A DNA stretch of 64,000 nt from Bradyrhizobium liaoningense. GTDB lineage: Bacteria; Pseudomonadota; Alphaproteobacteria; Rhizobiales; Xanthobacteraceae. Positions 1 to 8,119 of this stretch are shown here, piece by piece (position 1 is the stretch's first letter; the number at the start of each line of letters is the position of its first letter). The notes under the pieces are model-generated. The model was given only the letters and a program-made list of their open reading frames with translations, made no database searches and was not told where the DNA came from. A program made the translations under genes and the position numbers. The DNA is taken from assembly GCF_018130955.1 (NCBI RefSeq), contig NZ_JAFCJM010000010.1:1-64000 (forward strand), given 5' to 3'.

Positions 1-25
1 TTGGCTTCGCGCTCGCGATGCGGCG

Positions 26-403
26 CTATGATCCCGCCACGATCACCACCACCACCGGCAACGTCGCCGCCGCCAAGAGCGTCCCCAGTGCCACCGCCCC
101 CGACACCGGGTTCACCAGCCGCTGATACTGAACCGCAAAGATGTAGGCGTTCGCGCCGGTCGGCATGGCCGCGAGCAGCACGACGACGCCGGCCGCCAGC
201 GGCGGCAGGTTCAGCAGCTTTGCCAGCACGAAGGCGATCGCCGGCATCGCCGCGAGCTTGAGCGCGCACATCGAGACGACGGTGAGCTTTTCGGCCTTCA
301 CCTCGAAGCGGAACAGGTTGATGCCGAGCGCGATCAGTGCGGCCGGCGATCCCGCCTGCGCCAGCAGCTCGATCGTCTTGTCGACAACGGGGTGCAGGCC
401 GAA
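26..403 (-). pseudogene. 3' remnant of an AEC-family transporter gene
   Basis: This encodes only the last ~125 residues of an AEC (auxin efflux carrier) permease, ending at a TAG at 26-28. Bases 1-402 align without gaps to 4241-4642, the 3' part of the intact gene at 4266-5198, with about 18 mismatches by my count (about 95% identity). Homology stops at ~403 and unrelated DNA follows, so the N-terminal transmembrane helices are missing. The reading frame stays open upstream into non-homologous sequence, which is probably chance. The copy may continue left of the window. It is best read as a non-functional duplication scar. Confidence 0.8.
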
Positions 404-641
404 ATTGGCACCTTTCGGACCTTGCAGCCCCGCCTGATATCGGTTCTTGAAGGGAAAGCGGACTTCCAGGTTGTGCGCCCTGACTTCCGAGTTTGACCCG
501 AAGCGGTCATTCGGCCGCACTTTCAAAGACCCATTTCGCCTCAAATAGCCGTAGAATTTACTCATTGCGTATTGGATGATGCGATAGGAGCTCGCGAAGC
601 TCTTGTGCTGGGCTCCTTGGTTGCCAAAGATTAGGTGCCGC
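404..641. other. junction between transporter remnant and cyclase gene
   Basis: No gene is supported in these ~240 bases. They follow the point where similarity to the transporter stops and must carry the promoter of the cyclase gene, but I see no clear -35/-10 pair. The sequence is less GC-rich around 540-600 than its surroundings. Confidence 0.4.
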
Positions 642-3600
642 ATGGAGTGCCCAAGCTGCGGCAGCGCGAATCCGGAGAGGAAGCGGTTTTGCGGCGACTG
701 CGGCGCCCCGCTGGCGCTTCGCTGCTCTGCTTGCGGAGCCGAGAATCCACCGGCCAAGAGGTACTGCGGCGATTGTGGCGCTGCGCTGACGACATGTTTG
801 CCACCCAGCCCGCACGTAGCGGCAGCGCAGGGGCCCAAGAACAGGCGCGAAGAATCGTTGGCGCTGCCCGCTCGGAGCCGATCGGCCGAGCGCCGGCAGG
901 TCACGGTGATGTTCTGTGACCTAGCAGGTTCGACCGCGCTGGCAACCCGCCTTGATCCCGAGGAGATGCGCGACGTTCTCACGGCGTTTCAAAACGCGGT
1001 CACTGGCGAGATCGCGCGGCTCGAAGGCCACGTCGCGAAGCTGATGGGCGACGGCATCCTGGCTTATTTCGGCTGGCCGAGAGCCCATGAAGATGAGGCT
1101 GAGCGGGCCGTCCGCTCGGGGCTCGCCATCGTCGCAGCGGTGGCCCGGCTCCGGACGCCGATGGGTGTGCCGCTGGCCTGTCGGGTCGGGATTGCAACCG
1201 GTTTAGTTGTGATCGGGGACCTCGTTGGCGAAGGCTCAGCGCAAGAGGAGGCCGTGGTGGGCGACACCCCGAACCTCGCCGCCCGCCTTCAGGGGCTTGC
1301 CGAACCGGGCAAGGTGATCGTGGCTGATACTACGCGCCGCCTTCTCGGCGAAGTGTTCGAGCTGACCGATCTCGGTCCACAATCGGTTAAAGGCTTCGCC
1401 GCCCCGATCCGCACGCATCTCGTCGAGGGCGAGACGGCCGTCGAGGGCCGTTTCGATGCCCACCGTGCCCTGTCGGTGCCGTTGGTCGGCCGTGCGCAGG
1501 AACTGGCATTGCTTCTGGGCCGCTGGCAACTGGCGCGGACCGGTGAAGGTCAAGTCGTGCTGCTCTCGGGCGAGCCCGGGATCGGCAAGTCGAGGCTCGT
1601 GCAGGCGCTACGTGAGGCGACGCGGGGTGAGCGCCGCGTGAGCTTGCGCTATCACGGCTCGCCCTATCACGCGAATGACGCGCTCTGGCCGGTGGTGCAG
1701 CAACTCGTACGGGCGGCCGGGCTTGGCGCGGCGGGCTCAACCGAGGTCAGGCTCGACAAAGTCGAAGCTCTGCTCGCGAGAGCGGTCGCCGACCCGCAAG
1801 TGCCGGCACCGCATCTGGCCAGGCTCCTCGGCCTCGAAGCGGGTGGTCGCTATCCGGTGCAGGACCTCACCCCGCAGCAGCAGAAGATACGGACATTCCA
1901 GGCCTTGATTGCCCAGCTCGAGGGTCTAGCTCGCCAAGAACCCGTGCTCGTTGTTGCCGAGGACCTGCACTGGTTCGACCCGACGACGATGGAGCTGTTT
2001 GAATCCGTCGTGGAGCAGCTGCAGCACTGGCCGGTCCTTCTCCTCGGGACCTTCCGCCCAGAGCTTCCGGCGCCCTGGACCGGCTTTCCACATGTCACAC
2101 TGCTGACGCTCAACCGTTTGGGGCGCGGCGACACGACGAGGCTCATCGACGGCATCGCGCGCGGACGCAGCCTGCCTCCGCCCGTCGTTGACGCAATCCT
2201 GACCCGGACCGAAGGCATCCCGCTGTTCACGGAGGAGCTGACGAAGACGATTCTCGAGTCGGATCTGTTGCGTGCCACGGATCACGGCTTCGAGCTGACC
2301 GGCCCGTGGCGGCAACCCGCCATCCCGAACACGCTGCAGGACTCGCTCATGGCCCGCCTCGATCGGCTGGGTTCCGTGAGAGAGCTGGCGCAAGTTGCCG
2401 CGTGCATTGGTCGGGAGTTTAACTACCAACTGCTCGCTGCCGTGACCGCGCGATCGGAACCCGATCTGCTCGCCGCCCTTGACCAGCTGGTGGCCTCAGA
2501 ACTGGTGTTCCGCCACGATCCTGCGCCTACATCGACATACAGCTTTAAACATGCGCTGGTGCGCGATGCGGCCTACGGCAGTCTGCTCAAGGAGCGCCGC
2601 CGCCAGATCCACTGCCGCATCGCCGAGGTGATTGGAGAGCAGTTTCCGGAGATTGCAGCCGGCCATCCGGGCATTCTGGCGCAGCACCTGAACGAGGCAG
2701 GTCTGTTTGAGCTGGCCACCGAAGCCTGGACGCGAGCCGGACTCGCGGCGCTCGGCCGCTCGGCCATGAACGAGGCGACGAACGCGCTTCAGAACGCGTC
2801 AAAACTGCTCGGCGAGCTTCCGGATACGAACGAGCGCAAGCAGCGCGAACTCGACCTGCTAGGCCCGCTCGGCGTCGCCCTCCTGAACACCCGCGGCCCC
2901 GCCGCGCCGGAGACCGCCGCGACCTACGAGCGTGCCGCGGTACTCGCGCAGCAGCTCGGCGACAATGAGAGTTGGCGCCGTGCGCGATGGGGGATTTGGC
3001 GTGTGGCCAATGTCCGGGCGCATCTGCACGAGGCAGCCGCGATCGCCGACGGGCTGCTAGAGGAGGCGGCACGCGAAGGGAGCGCGGCTTGGGCCCTGCA
3101 TGCACATCACGCCGCCTGGTCGACGCGGCTCTTCATGGGCGATCTCGCGACCGTCTGCCGCCATGTCGACATAGGGCTTGCGCTCTACGATATCGATCGT
3201 GATCCTGCCGATTGCATCGCTCTCGGCGGCCACGATGCGCGTGAGTGTGGGCTGATCCAAGCCAGCAATTCGCTATTGGTCATGGGCTTTCCGGATCGCG
3301 CCCTCGCCATGAACCGTGCCGCAATCGAGCACAGCTTCCGCCTGGGCATTCCTCAGGCGATTGGCCACGCACATAACTGGAGCCTGATCCCGCTCCAGCT
3401 CGTCGATGACACTCAGGAACTCGAGGCGCGCACCAATTTCCTGGCTGATCTCGCCGAGCAACACGGAATGAACATCTACTATGCCGAGGCGCGGATATTG
3501 AATGCCTGGCTCGGTGTGAAGCACGACCGAGATCCGAAGGCGCTGAAGGCCATGCGCGACTTCTTCGAGCGCCGGCTCGCTATGGGGACGTACTTCCTCC

Positions 3601-4007
3601 AAACCTATTTCTATTGGCTGATCGGGGAGGCCGCCTTGCAGCTCGGTCGCGCGGAGGAGGCCCTCGCCGCAGCCAAAGAGGGCTTGGCGCGAGCCTCTGC
3701 AACAGCCGAGGGCTTTTGCGTCGCCGAGCTGCACCGTCTTATGGCGCGCTGCCAGCTCGCGCTGGACGCCAGCGATTCCGAGAGCGCTGAGCACGCGCTC
3801 CAGGCTGCATTGGCGGATGCACGTGCTCGCTCGGCCCTCCTCTGGGAGGTGCGTGCGGCGAAGGATCTGGCGCGGCTTTGGAGCGAGCGTGTGCGTCGCG
3901 AGGAAGCGCGTGACCTCCTCTCGTCGGCCTACGCCCGATTCACTGAGGGGTTCGACACGCCAGATCTGAAGGACGTGAAAAGGCTGCTTGAGCAGCTGAG
4001 GGACTAG
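642..4007 (+). CDS. zinc-ribbon class III adenylate cyclase / AAA ATPase / TPR protein
   Basis: A predicted cytoplasmic signalling protein of 1121 residues. Two CxxC-x(n)-CGDCG zinc ribbons occupy residues 3-46. A class III nucleotide cyclase domain spans ~84-235: metal aspartates D93 (in FCDLAGS) and D137 (in KLMGDG), base-contacting K133, and the GDTPNLAAR segment with N211 and R215, all consistent with an active adenylyl cyclase. An AAA_16-type ATPase follows, with Walker A GEPGIGKS at ~310-317 and Walker B VLVVAEDLHWFD at ~435, then a TPR-rich C-terminus. The ATG at 642 starts exactly at the first ribbon; an in-frame TTG lies upstream at 603. Many Bradyrhizobium strains carry several such proteins of unknown input. 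The gene sits between two copies of AEC transporter sequence. Confidence 0.88.
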   Translation: MECPSCGSANPERKRFCGDCGAPLALRCSACGAENPPAKRYCGDCGAALTTCLPPSPHVAAAQGPKNRREESLALPARSRSAERRQVTVMFCDLAGSTALATRLDPEEMRDVLTAFQNAVTGEIARLEGHVAKLMGDGILAYFGWPRAHEDEAERAVRSGLAIVAAVARLRTPMGVPLACRVGIATGLVVIGDLVGEGSAQEEAVVGDTPNLAARLQGLAEPGKVIVADTTRRLLGEVFELTDLGPQSVKGFAAPIRTHLVEGETAVEGRFDAHRALSVPLVGRAQELALLLGRWQLARTGEGQVVLLSGEPGIGKSRLVQALREATRGERRVSLRYHGSPYHANDALWPVVQQLVRAAGLGAAGSTEVRLDKVEALLARAVADPQVPAPHLARLLGLEAGGRYPVQDLTPQQQKIRTFQALIAQLEGLARQEPVLVVAEDLHWFDPTTMELFESVVEQLQHWPVLLLGTFRPELPAPWTGFPHVTLLTLNRLGRGDTTRLIDGIARGRSLPPPVVDAILTRTEGIPLFTEELTKTILESDLLRATDHGFELTGPWRQPAIPNTLQDSLMARLDRLGSVRELAQVAACIGREFNYQLLAAVTARSEPDLLAALDQLVASELVFRHDPAPTSTYSFKHALVRDAAYGSLLKERRRQIHCRIAEVIGEQFPEIAAGHPGILAQHLNEAGLFELATEAWTRAGLAALGRSAMNEATNALQNASKLLGELPDTNERKQRELDLLGPLGVALLNTRGPAAPETAATYERAAVLAQQLGDNESWRRARWGIWRVANVRAHLHEAAAIADGLLEEAAREGSAAWALHAHHAAWSTRLFMGDLATVCRHVDIGLALYDIDRDPADCIALGGHDARECGLIQASNSLLVMGFPDRALAMNRAAIEHSFRLGIPQAIGHAHNWSLIPLQLVDDTQELEARTNFLADLAEQHGMNIYYAEARILNAWLGVKHDRDPKALKAMRDFFERRLAMGTYFLQTYFYWLIGEAALQLGRAEEALAAAKEGLARASATAEGFCVAELHRLMARCQLALDASDSESAEHALQAALADARARSALLWEVRAAKDLARLWSERVRREEARDLLSSAYARFTEGFDTPDLKDVKRLLEQLRD

Positions 4008-4265
4008 ACTCTACCACTTTGTCTGTCCGTCACAGGTTAGTACCCACGAACTGTTCGGCCTGAGAACCTTGGAACAACCTTCACCAGGCGTTGTGTTAGG
4101 CGCCCCCACGAACGTCCACTCAAGGAGTGGCGACTTCCGCGTTTGGCCCTTCTCGGAAGTGGCGCGATGTTCGCGTGACGTCCGGAGTGCGCTGCAGGGC
4201 GGACGAAGGCCAGCGCGAGAAGAACTTGACCGACGCAAATTTGGCTTCGCGCTCGCGATGCGGCG
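4008..4265. other. intergenic spacer, no gene seen
   Basis: This spacer separates the cyclase gene from the convergent transporter gene. The direct repeat shared with position 1 begins at 4241. Short open frames crossing it have no recognisable product. The stretch around 4120-4200 resembles intergenic DNA that I recall near cyclase genes in Bradyrhizobium, which is an impression only. Confidence 0.4.
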
Positions 4266-5198
4266 CTATGATCCCGCCACGATCACCACCACCACCGGCA
4301 ACGTCGCCGCCGCCAAGAGCGTCCCCAGCGCCACCGCCCCCGACACCGGGTTCACCAGCCGCTGATACTGAACCGCAAAGATGTAGGCATTCGCGCCGGT
4401 CGGCATCGCCGCGAGCAGCACGACCACGCCGGCAGCCAGCGGCGGCAGGTTCAACAGCTTTGCCAGCACGAAAGCGATCGCCGGCATCGCCGCGAGCTTG
4501 AGCGCGGACATCGCGACGACGGTCAGCTTTTCGCCCTTCACCTCGAAGCGGAACAGGTTGATGCCGAGCGCGATAAGCGCCGCGGGCGAACCCGCCTGCG
4601 CCAAAAGCTCGATCGTCTTGTTGACGACGGGGTGCAGGCCGACACCGGTGAAGCGCCAGATGACGCCAAAGCCGATCGCGATCATGATCGGGTTGCGCGC
4701 GAGATCCAGCAGCACCGGTCCGATGATCGACACCGCTGATCCCGTCTGCCTGCGGTCGACCCATTCCATCTGCAGCGTGCCGCAGAGCCACAGCAGCGGC
4801 GTGTTGACCGACAGGATGAGGGCCAGCGGCCCCGCGGCCTGGCTGCCCAGCGCCGAGATCGTCAGGGGAATGCCGAGCATCACGATGTTGCCGTAGACCG
4901 AGCCGATCGCGAACACGACGCCGTCCTCGCGCCGCGCGCGCAACAGCGCCGAGATCGCCAGCGCCGCGATCCAGGTGATAGCGAGCGCGCCGTAATAGGC
5001 GCCCCACATCCGCCAGGGGCTGACATCGGGGAATTCGGAGACGACGATGGTGCGGAACAGCAAAGCGGGGATCGCGATTGAGAAGGCGAATTCGGAGATG
5101 CCCTTGTGCGCGGTCTCGGAGACGAAGCGAAACAGCACCGACGCATAGCCGGCCGCGATCAGGGCAAACACCGGCGCGACGATCAATACGGTGGCCAT
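4266..5198 (-). CDS. AEC family transporter (auxin efflux carrier-like permease)
   Basis: A 310-residue integral membrane protein, the usual length for bacterial AEC permeases (about 10 helices in two halves). The N-terminus, MATVLIVAPVFALIAAGYAS, is a typical first helix, and the C-terminal half carries hydrophobic segments such as LAAGVVVLLAAMPTGANAYI. Family members export or exchange small organic anions such as malonate or malate; the substrate cannot be read from sequence. Stop TAG lies at 4266-4268. Its 3' part is duplicated at 1-402. No obvious operon partner; the 5' side opens onto a repeat-rich spacer. Confidence 0.9.
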   Translation of the reverse strand: MATVLIVAPVFALIAAGYASVLFRFVSETAHKGISEFAFSIAIPALLFRTIVVSEFPDVSPWRMWGAYYGALAITWIAALAISALLRARREDGVVFAIGSVYGNIVMLGIPLTISALGSQAAGPLALILSVNTPLLWLCGTLQMEWVDRRQTGSAVSIIGPVLLDLARNPIMIAIGFGVIWRFTGVGLHPVVNKTIELLAQAGSPAALIALGINLFRFEVKGEKLTVVAMSALKLAAMPAIAFVLAKLLNLPPLAAGVVVLLAAMPTGANAYIFAVQYQRLVNPVSGAVALGTLLAAATLPVVVVIVAGS

Positions 5199-5225
5199 GC
5201 GGCTTCACCTCAACCGTCGCACGCG

Positions 5226-5505
5226 TCCTCGATGATAGTCTTATGCACCCGATTTGCCCGACGTGTCAACCGATATTTCGTAAAATCAGCAATTGGTGCC
5301 GCTACGCGCGGAAATCGTCGGGTCGGCAAAGCCAACGGGTCGCGCGAATGCGCGCCCTATGACAGGCTCCGCGTGCCCACCACTTTCATCGCCGCGCAAG
5401 AAGTGGTGGGCACGGCGCTCCGCGCCTTTGCCCACCCTGCGAGAGCTTGCCACCCTGCGGCTACTTTGCATGGGGTTGTTTTTGAGGTTTTGGTTTGAGG
5501 GGCAG
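5226..5505. repeat. dispersed Bradyrhizobium repeat with a nested palindromic insert
   Basis: The flanks (about 5229-5290 and 5458-5500) match 51367-51430 and 51455-51495 over stretches such as CACCCGATTTGCCCGACGTG and CGGCTACTTTGCATGGGGTT. In this copy about 165 extra bases lie between the two blocks. They contain a perfect 13-bp inverted repeat, GTGCCCACCACTT (5373-5385) and AAGTGGTGGGCAC (5401-5413), which looks like a second repeat inserted into the first. No protein is supported; the whole 5199-5699 spacer is non-coding apart from this. Confidence 0.7.
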
Positions 5506-5699
5506 GGGAGCCTGAGGGGCGCGAGCCCGATCTCGCCAGCTCTGCCGGCCTCAGCCTCCTCGCTCCTCTGGTCTGGCTGGTCTTCCGCTGAGATCCCTGT
5601 TGCCGGGAGCGCACAGGGGCGAAATGTCGTGACGGGCTCGCCTTGCCAAGCCCCTGGCCATCGCCCACACTCCGATTCGACTTGGCGATGGGGGGATGG

Positions 5700-6068
5700 A
5701 TGCCGGCGTTCCGCTTGGGGAGTTTTGCGTGTGCTGCGGCCTTCGCCGCCGCGCTGACCGTTCTGATCCCGTCCGCCACCAGCCACGCCTATACGCCGGA
5801 GCAGGAGCAGGCCTGCACGCCCGACGCGATGCGGCTGTGCAGCCAGTTCATTCCGAACGTCGACGCCATCACCGCCTGCATGATCGAGAGGAAGGCGCAG
5901 CTCTCGCCGCAGTGCCGGGCCTTCTTCCGCCCCGGCCCCGAGCCGGGCGAGGCCGCGGGCCGGCCGACCAACATCAAGCCGGTCGCAGCAGTGAAGAAGA
6001 CCAAACCGGCCGCAACAAGGAAGACGACCGCGAGCAAGAAGAAGAAGCCCAGGGACGACGAAGGCTAG
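5700..6068 (+). CDS. small secreted cysteine-containing protein, unknown function
   Basis: About 122 residues. Residues ~1-31 form a signal peptide (MPAFRLGS, then an alanine-rich hydrophobic core ending SHA). The mature part has a compact block with four cysteines (ACTPDAMRLC, TACM, QCRAFF), then a lysine/alanine-rich tail (KKTKPAATRKTTASKKKK). Similar small periplasmic proteins with the EQEQACTPDAMRLC-type block occur in rhizobia without known function. A G-rich run just upstream of 5700 could be a ribosome site; an in-frame ATG at 5688 is the alternative start. Confidence 0.65.
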   Translation: MPAFRLGSFACAAAFAAALTVLIPSATSHAYTPEQEQACTPDAMRLCSQFIPNVDAITACMIERKAQLSPQCRAFFRPGPEPGEAAGRPTNIKPVAAVKKTKPAATRKTTASKKKKPRDDEG

Positions 6069-6180
6069 GCTTCGCTGGATCGGACGGATTTGTAGCCACG
6101 TTGGGACTGCGCTCCCTCTCCCGCTTGCGGGCAGGGCAATCGCATATGGCGATTCCCTTGGCATGCTCGTGCCTCAGGCT

Positions 6181-6266
6181 CGTCATGCCCGGGCTTGTCC
6201 CGGGCATCCACGTTCTTCGTGCTGCTGGAAAGGTCGTGGATGGCCGGGACAAGCCCGGCCATGACG
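6181..6266. repeat. palindromic intergenic repeat (CATGCCCGGGC family)
   Basis: Two related half-elements in opposite orientation, GTCATGCCCGGGCTTGTCCC rightward and a matching arm ending GCCCGGCCATGACG, can fold into a long hairpin. The same half-element recurs singly at 27021-27051. The 6069-6592 spacer otherwise shows no gene; short open frames there run through the repeat. Confidence 0.8.
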
Positions 6267-6592
6267 GTGTGGCCGCGGACTCTGTTTGTTCGCCTCGCGT
6301 CGCCGATTGTCTGCACCGATTACCAGCCGGGTCGACGGAAAAGAGTCGAAAATCGGTTTGCTCGGGCAGGTTGCGTGCCGCTTCGTCCCGAACGGATGCT
6401 CAAAAACGCCCGAATGCCTGCGCGACAGGCAATTCATTGCGGTTTGTGTCGGCGTTGCGCGGGACAGTGTGACTCAAAAGCCAACAAGCCTGTTATTTCG
6501 TGGCGCCGGCGCAACTCCCGGTAAATTTTTCTTTCCCGAATCAGCGCGCTGATTCATTTTCACGACCTGGGGTCAATCTGGAGGCCAAGGGT

Positions 6593-7270
6593 ATGAACGT
6601 TATTGTTTTCGCATCGCGTAAAGGCGGCTCGGGCAAGAGTACCCTGGCCGCACATCTCGCGGCGCAGATCAAGGGTAGCAAGCCTATCCTGCTCGTCGAC
6701 GCGGATCCGCAGGGGTCGCTGACGTTGTGGCACAAGCTTCGTGGCACCAACGAACCGCCGATCAAGGCTGCGGTGAACTCCGTCAGCGGCATCGTCTCCG
6801 CTGCCAAGCGCGACGGCTATGAATGGGTCTTGATCGACACGCCGCCGAACCTCTCGGCCGTCGTCGACGACGCGATCAAGAACGCGACCATGGTGATCAT
6901 TCCGGCGCGGCCCGGCGTGTTCGACGTCAACGCGGTGCAGGAAACGATTCAGATGTGCCGTGCGGCGCGCAAGCCCTACGCGGTCGTGCTGAACGGTGCT
7001 CCGGCACGTCGCGACGAAGCCGAAAGCCCGATCGTCACGATCGCGCGCGAGGCGCTGGCAAAGTTCCGCGCACCGGTATGGGGCGGGCAGATCACCAATC
7101 GTTCGGATTTGTTGATGGCACTGAGCCACGGCGAAGGCGCGCGCGAGTATCAGGCCGAGAGCCGGGCGGCACAGGAGATTGCAAGGCTATGGGCCGCGAT
7201 CGAGCGTTCGGTCAAGGCGATCCGCGGCACGGTGTCGGCCTCGGGCGCGATGCACAGGCAGGCAGCGTAG
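6593..7270 (+). CDS. orphan ParA/MinD-family ATPase
   Basis: A 225-residue P-loop ATPase of the ParA/Soj class. The deviant Walker A motif KGGSGKST lies at residues 10-17 with the signature lysine, and Walker A' VLIDTPPN at ~80. The length matches short ParAs lacking an N-terminal HTH. The ATG at 6593 is preceded by GGAGG about 9 bases upstream; earlier in-frame codons are not preceded by such a site. No parB, plasmid gene or chemotaxis gene is adjacent, so it is probably a free-standing positioning ATPase rather than a chromosome segregation pair. A strong hairpin with a T run follows the stop. Confidence 0.88.
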   Translation: MNVIVFASRKGGSGKSTLAAHLAAQIKGSKPILLVDADPQGSLTLWHKLRGTNEPPIKAAVNSVSGIVSAAKRDGYEWVLIDTPPNLSAVVDDAIKNATMVIIPARPGVFDVNAVQETIQMCRAARKPYAVVLNGAPARRDEAESPIVTIAREALAKFRAPVWGGQITNRSDLLMALSHGEGAREYQAESRAAQEIARLWAAIERSVKAIRGTVSASGAMHRQAA

Positions 7271-7298
7271 TTTTTAATTGTTTTCATTGCTCGGCGGA

Positions 7299-7325
7299 AA
7301 CGCGCGGTCGTCCGCGCGTTTTGCG
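7299..7325 (+). terminator. intrinsic terminator of the parA-like gene
   Basis: AACGCGCGG (7299-7307) and CCGCGCGTT (7312-7320) form a 9-bp GC-rich hairpin with a 4-base loop, followed by TTTGCGTTT, 30 bases after the stop codon. Confidence 0.75.
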
Positions 7326-7346
7326 TTTCTGCCGGTGTCTTGGTGG

Positions 7347-7496
7347 TTACGCCACCATCAGCATGTAGAACACGATCACCGGCGACAGCGTCAAGATCAC
7401 CGACCAGATGCCGGCGGCCCAGAGAATGTCCTCGGTGGTGAAGCCCTGCTGATCGGCGGCCTGACAGGCCGGCGCCAAATTACCTTCTGTATTCAC
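7347..7496 (-). CDS. 49-residue single-pass membrane protein A
   Basis: From a GTG at 7494-7496, with a G-rich ribosome-binding stretch just upstream, this reads a 49-residue protein with a polar N-terminus (EGNLAPACQAADQQ) and one C-terminal helix, IWSVILTLSPVIVFYMLMVA. The frame is open further upstream to 7592, but without a convincing start. It closely resembles the next minus-strand mini-gene in length, topology and the W-V-x-L-x-L-x-P-V-x-x-F pattern. Function unknown; single-helix small proteins often act as partners of larger membrane complexes. Confidence 0.55.
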   Translation of the reverse strand: MNTEGNLAPACQAADQQGFTTEDILWAAGIWSVILTLSPVIVFYMLMVA

Positions 7497-7623
7497 GATC
7501 GCCCCCGCGATTTCTTCGCTTATGGGCGAGAGTGATACCAGCGCGGGCTTAAAAACCCGGTCGCGATTTCGCTCGCATTTGAACACAGGCACTACCGCGG
7601 ATTAACCACGGTAGCCGCCTGCA

Positions 7624-7773
7624 TCAGCCGGCGAGCCAGATGCGAAACAGCAGCACCGGCATCAGGCCGAGCATCACCGCCCAGAAGCCGAACGACGAAA
7701 TCACCAGAATTCCCTGCAGGAGATCGGCAGGCGCATGGTTTCGCGCGGTCCGATCGCGAGTGCGAAGCCCCAT
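7624..7773 (-). CDS. 49-residue single-pass membrane protein B
   Basis: ATG at 7771-7773 preceded by GGGGAAACC, stop TGA at 7624-7626, 49 residues. The N-terminus is basic (MGLRTRDRTARNH) and the C-terminus is one helix, FWAVMLGLMPVLLFRIWLAG. Against the neighbouring protein A the last 20 residues share W, V, L, L, P, V and F at the same spacing with mostly conservative changes elsewhere. Both have exactly 49 residues and the same strand, which suggests a tandem duplication. Function unknown. Confidence 0.6.
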   Translation of the reverse strand: MGLRTRDRTARNHAPADLLQGILVISSFGFWAVMLGLMPVLLFRIWLAG

Positions 7774-7892
7774 GGTTTCCCCCTATGGATCGTGCCTGGA
7801 GAGAAACGATAGGACCCGATGCGTAAACGAGACGTGGATGCCCCATGCGGCAACGCGAGAGCGATTCACGCGAGGTTAACCACGGTGCATCA

Positions 7893-8091
7893 CTTACCCT
7901 CCCCTGGAGGGGACCTGGAGGGGGAGGGTCGATCGCGCGAAGCGCGAGCGGGGTGGGGTGACGGTCTCTCCACATCGAGCAGTGCCCGTGTTGAGAGATC
8001 ACCCCACCCCGTCTCACATTACGCTTCGCTCCATGTGAGCCGACCCACGCGCGAACTCCGCTCGTCGCGGACCCCTCCAGGGGAGGGTAAG
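7893..8091. repeat. ~200-bp palindromic element with 20-bp terminal inverted repeats
   Basis: The ends, CTTACCCTCCCCTGGAGGGG (7893-7912) and its exact reverse complement at 8072-8091, bound 199 bases without a gene. The inside also has inverted segments (GGGGTGGGGTGA near 7950 and TCACCCCACCCC near 8000). It resembles a non-autonomous miniature element. A relative with different arms lies at 50386-50555. The 7774-8119 spacer contains nothing else that I can support. Confidence 0.75.
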
Positions 8092-8119
8092 CGCGCACCG
8101 TGCATCGGATCGAAGAACG

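Noticed and set aside
26..982. 318-codon minus-strand frame joining the transporter fragment to upstream DNA
   Set aside because: Only the last ~125 codons are homologous to the transporter; the rest overlaps the real cyclase gene on the other strand.
6183..6437. minus-strand frames within the palindromic repeat region
   Set aside because: Coding would run through CATGCCCGGGC-family repeats, a common source of false small genes in Bradyrhizobium.
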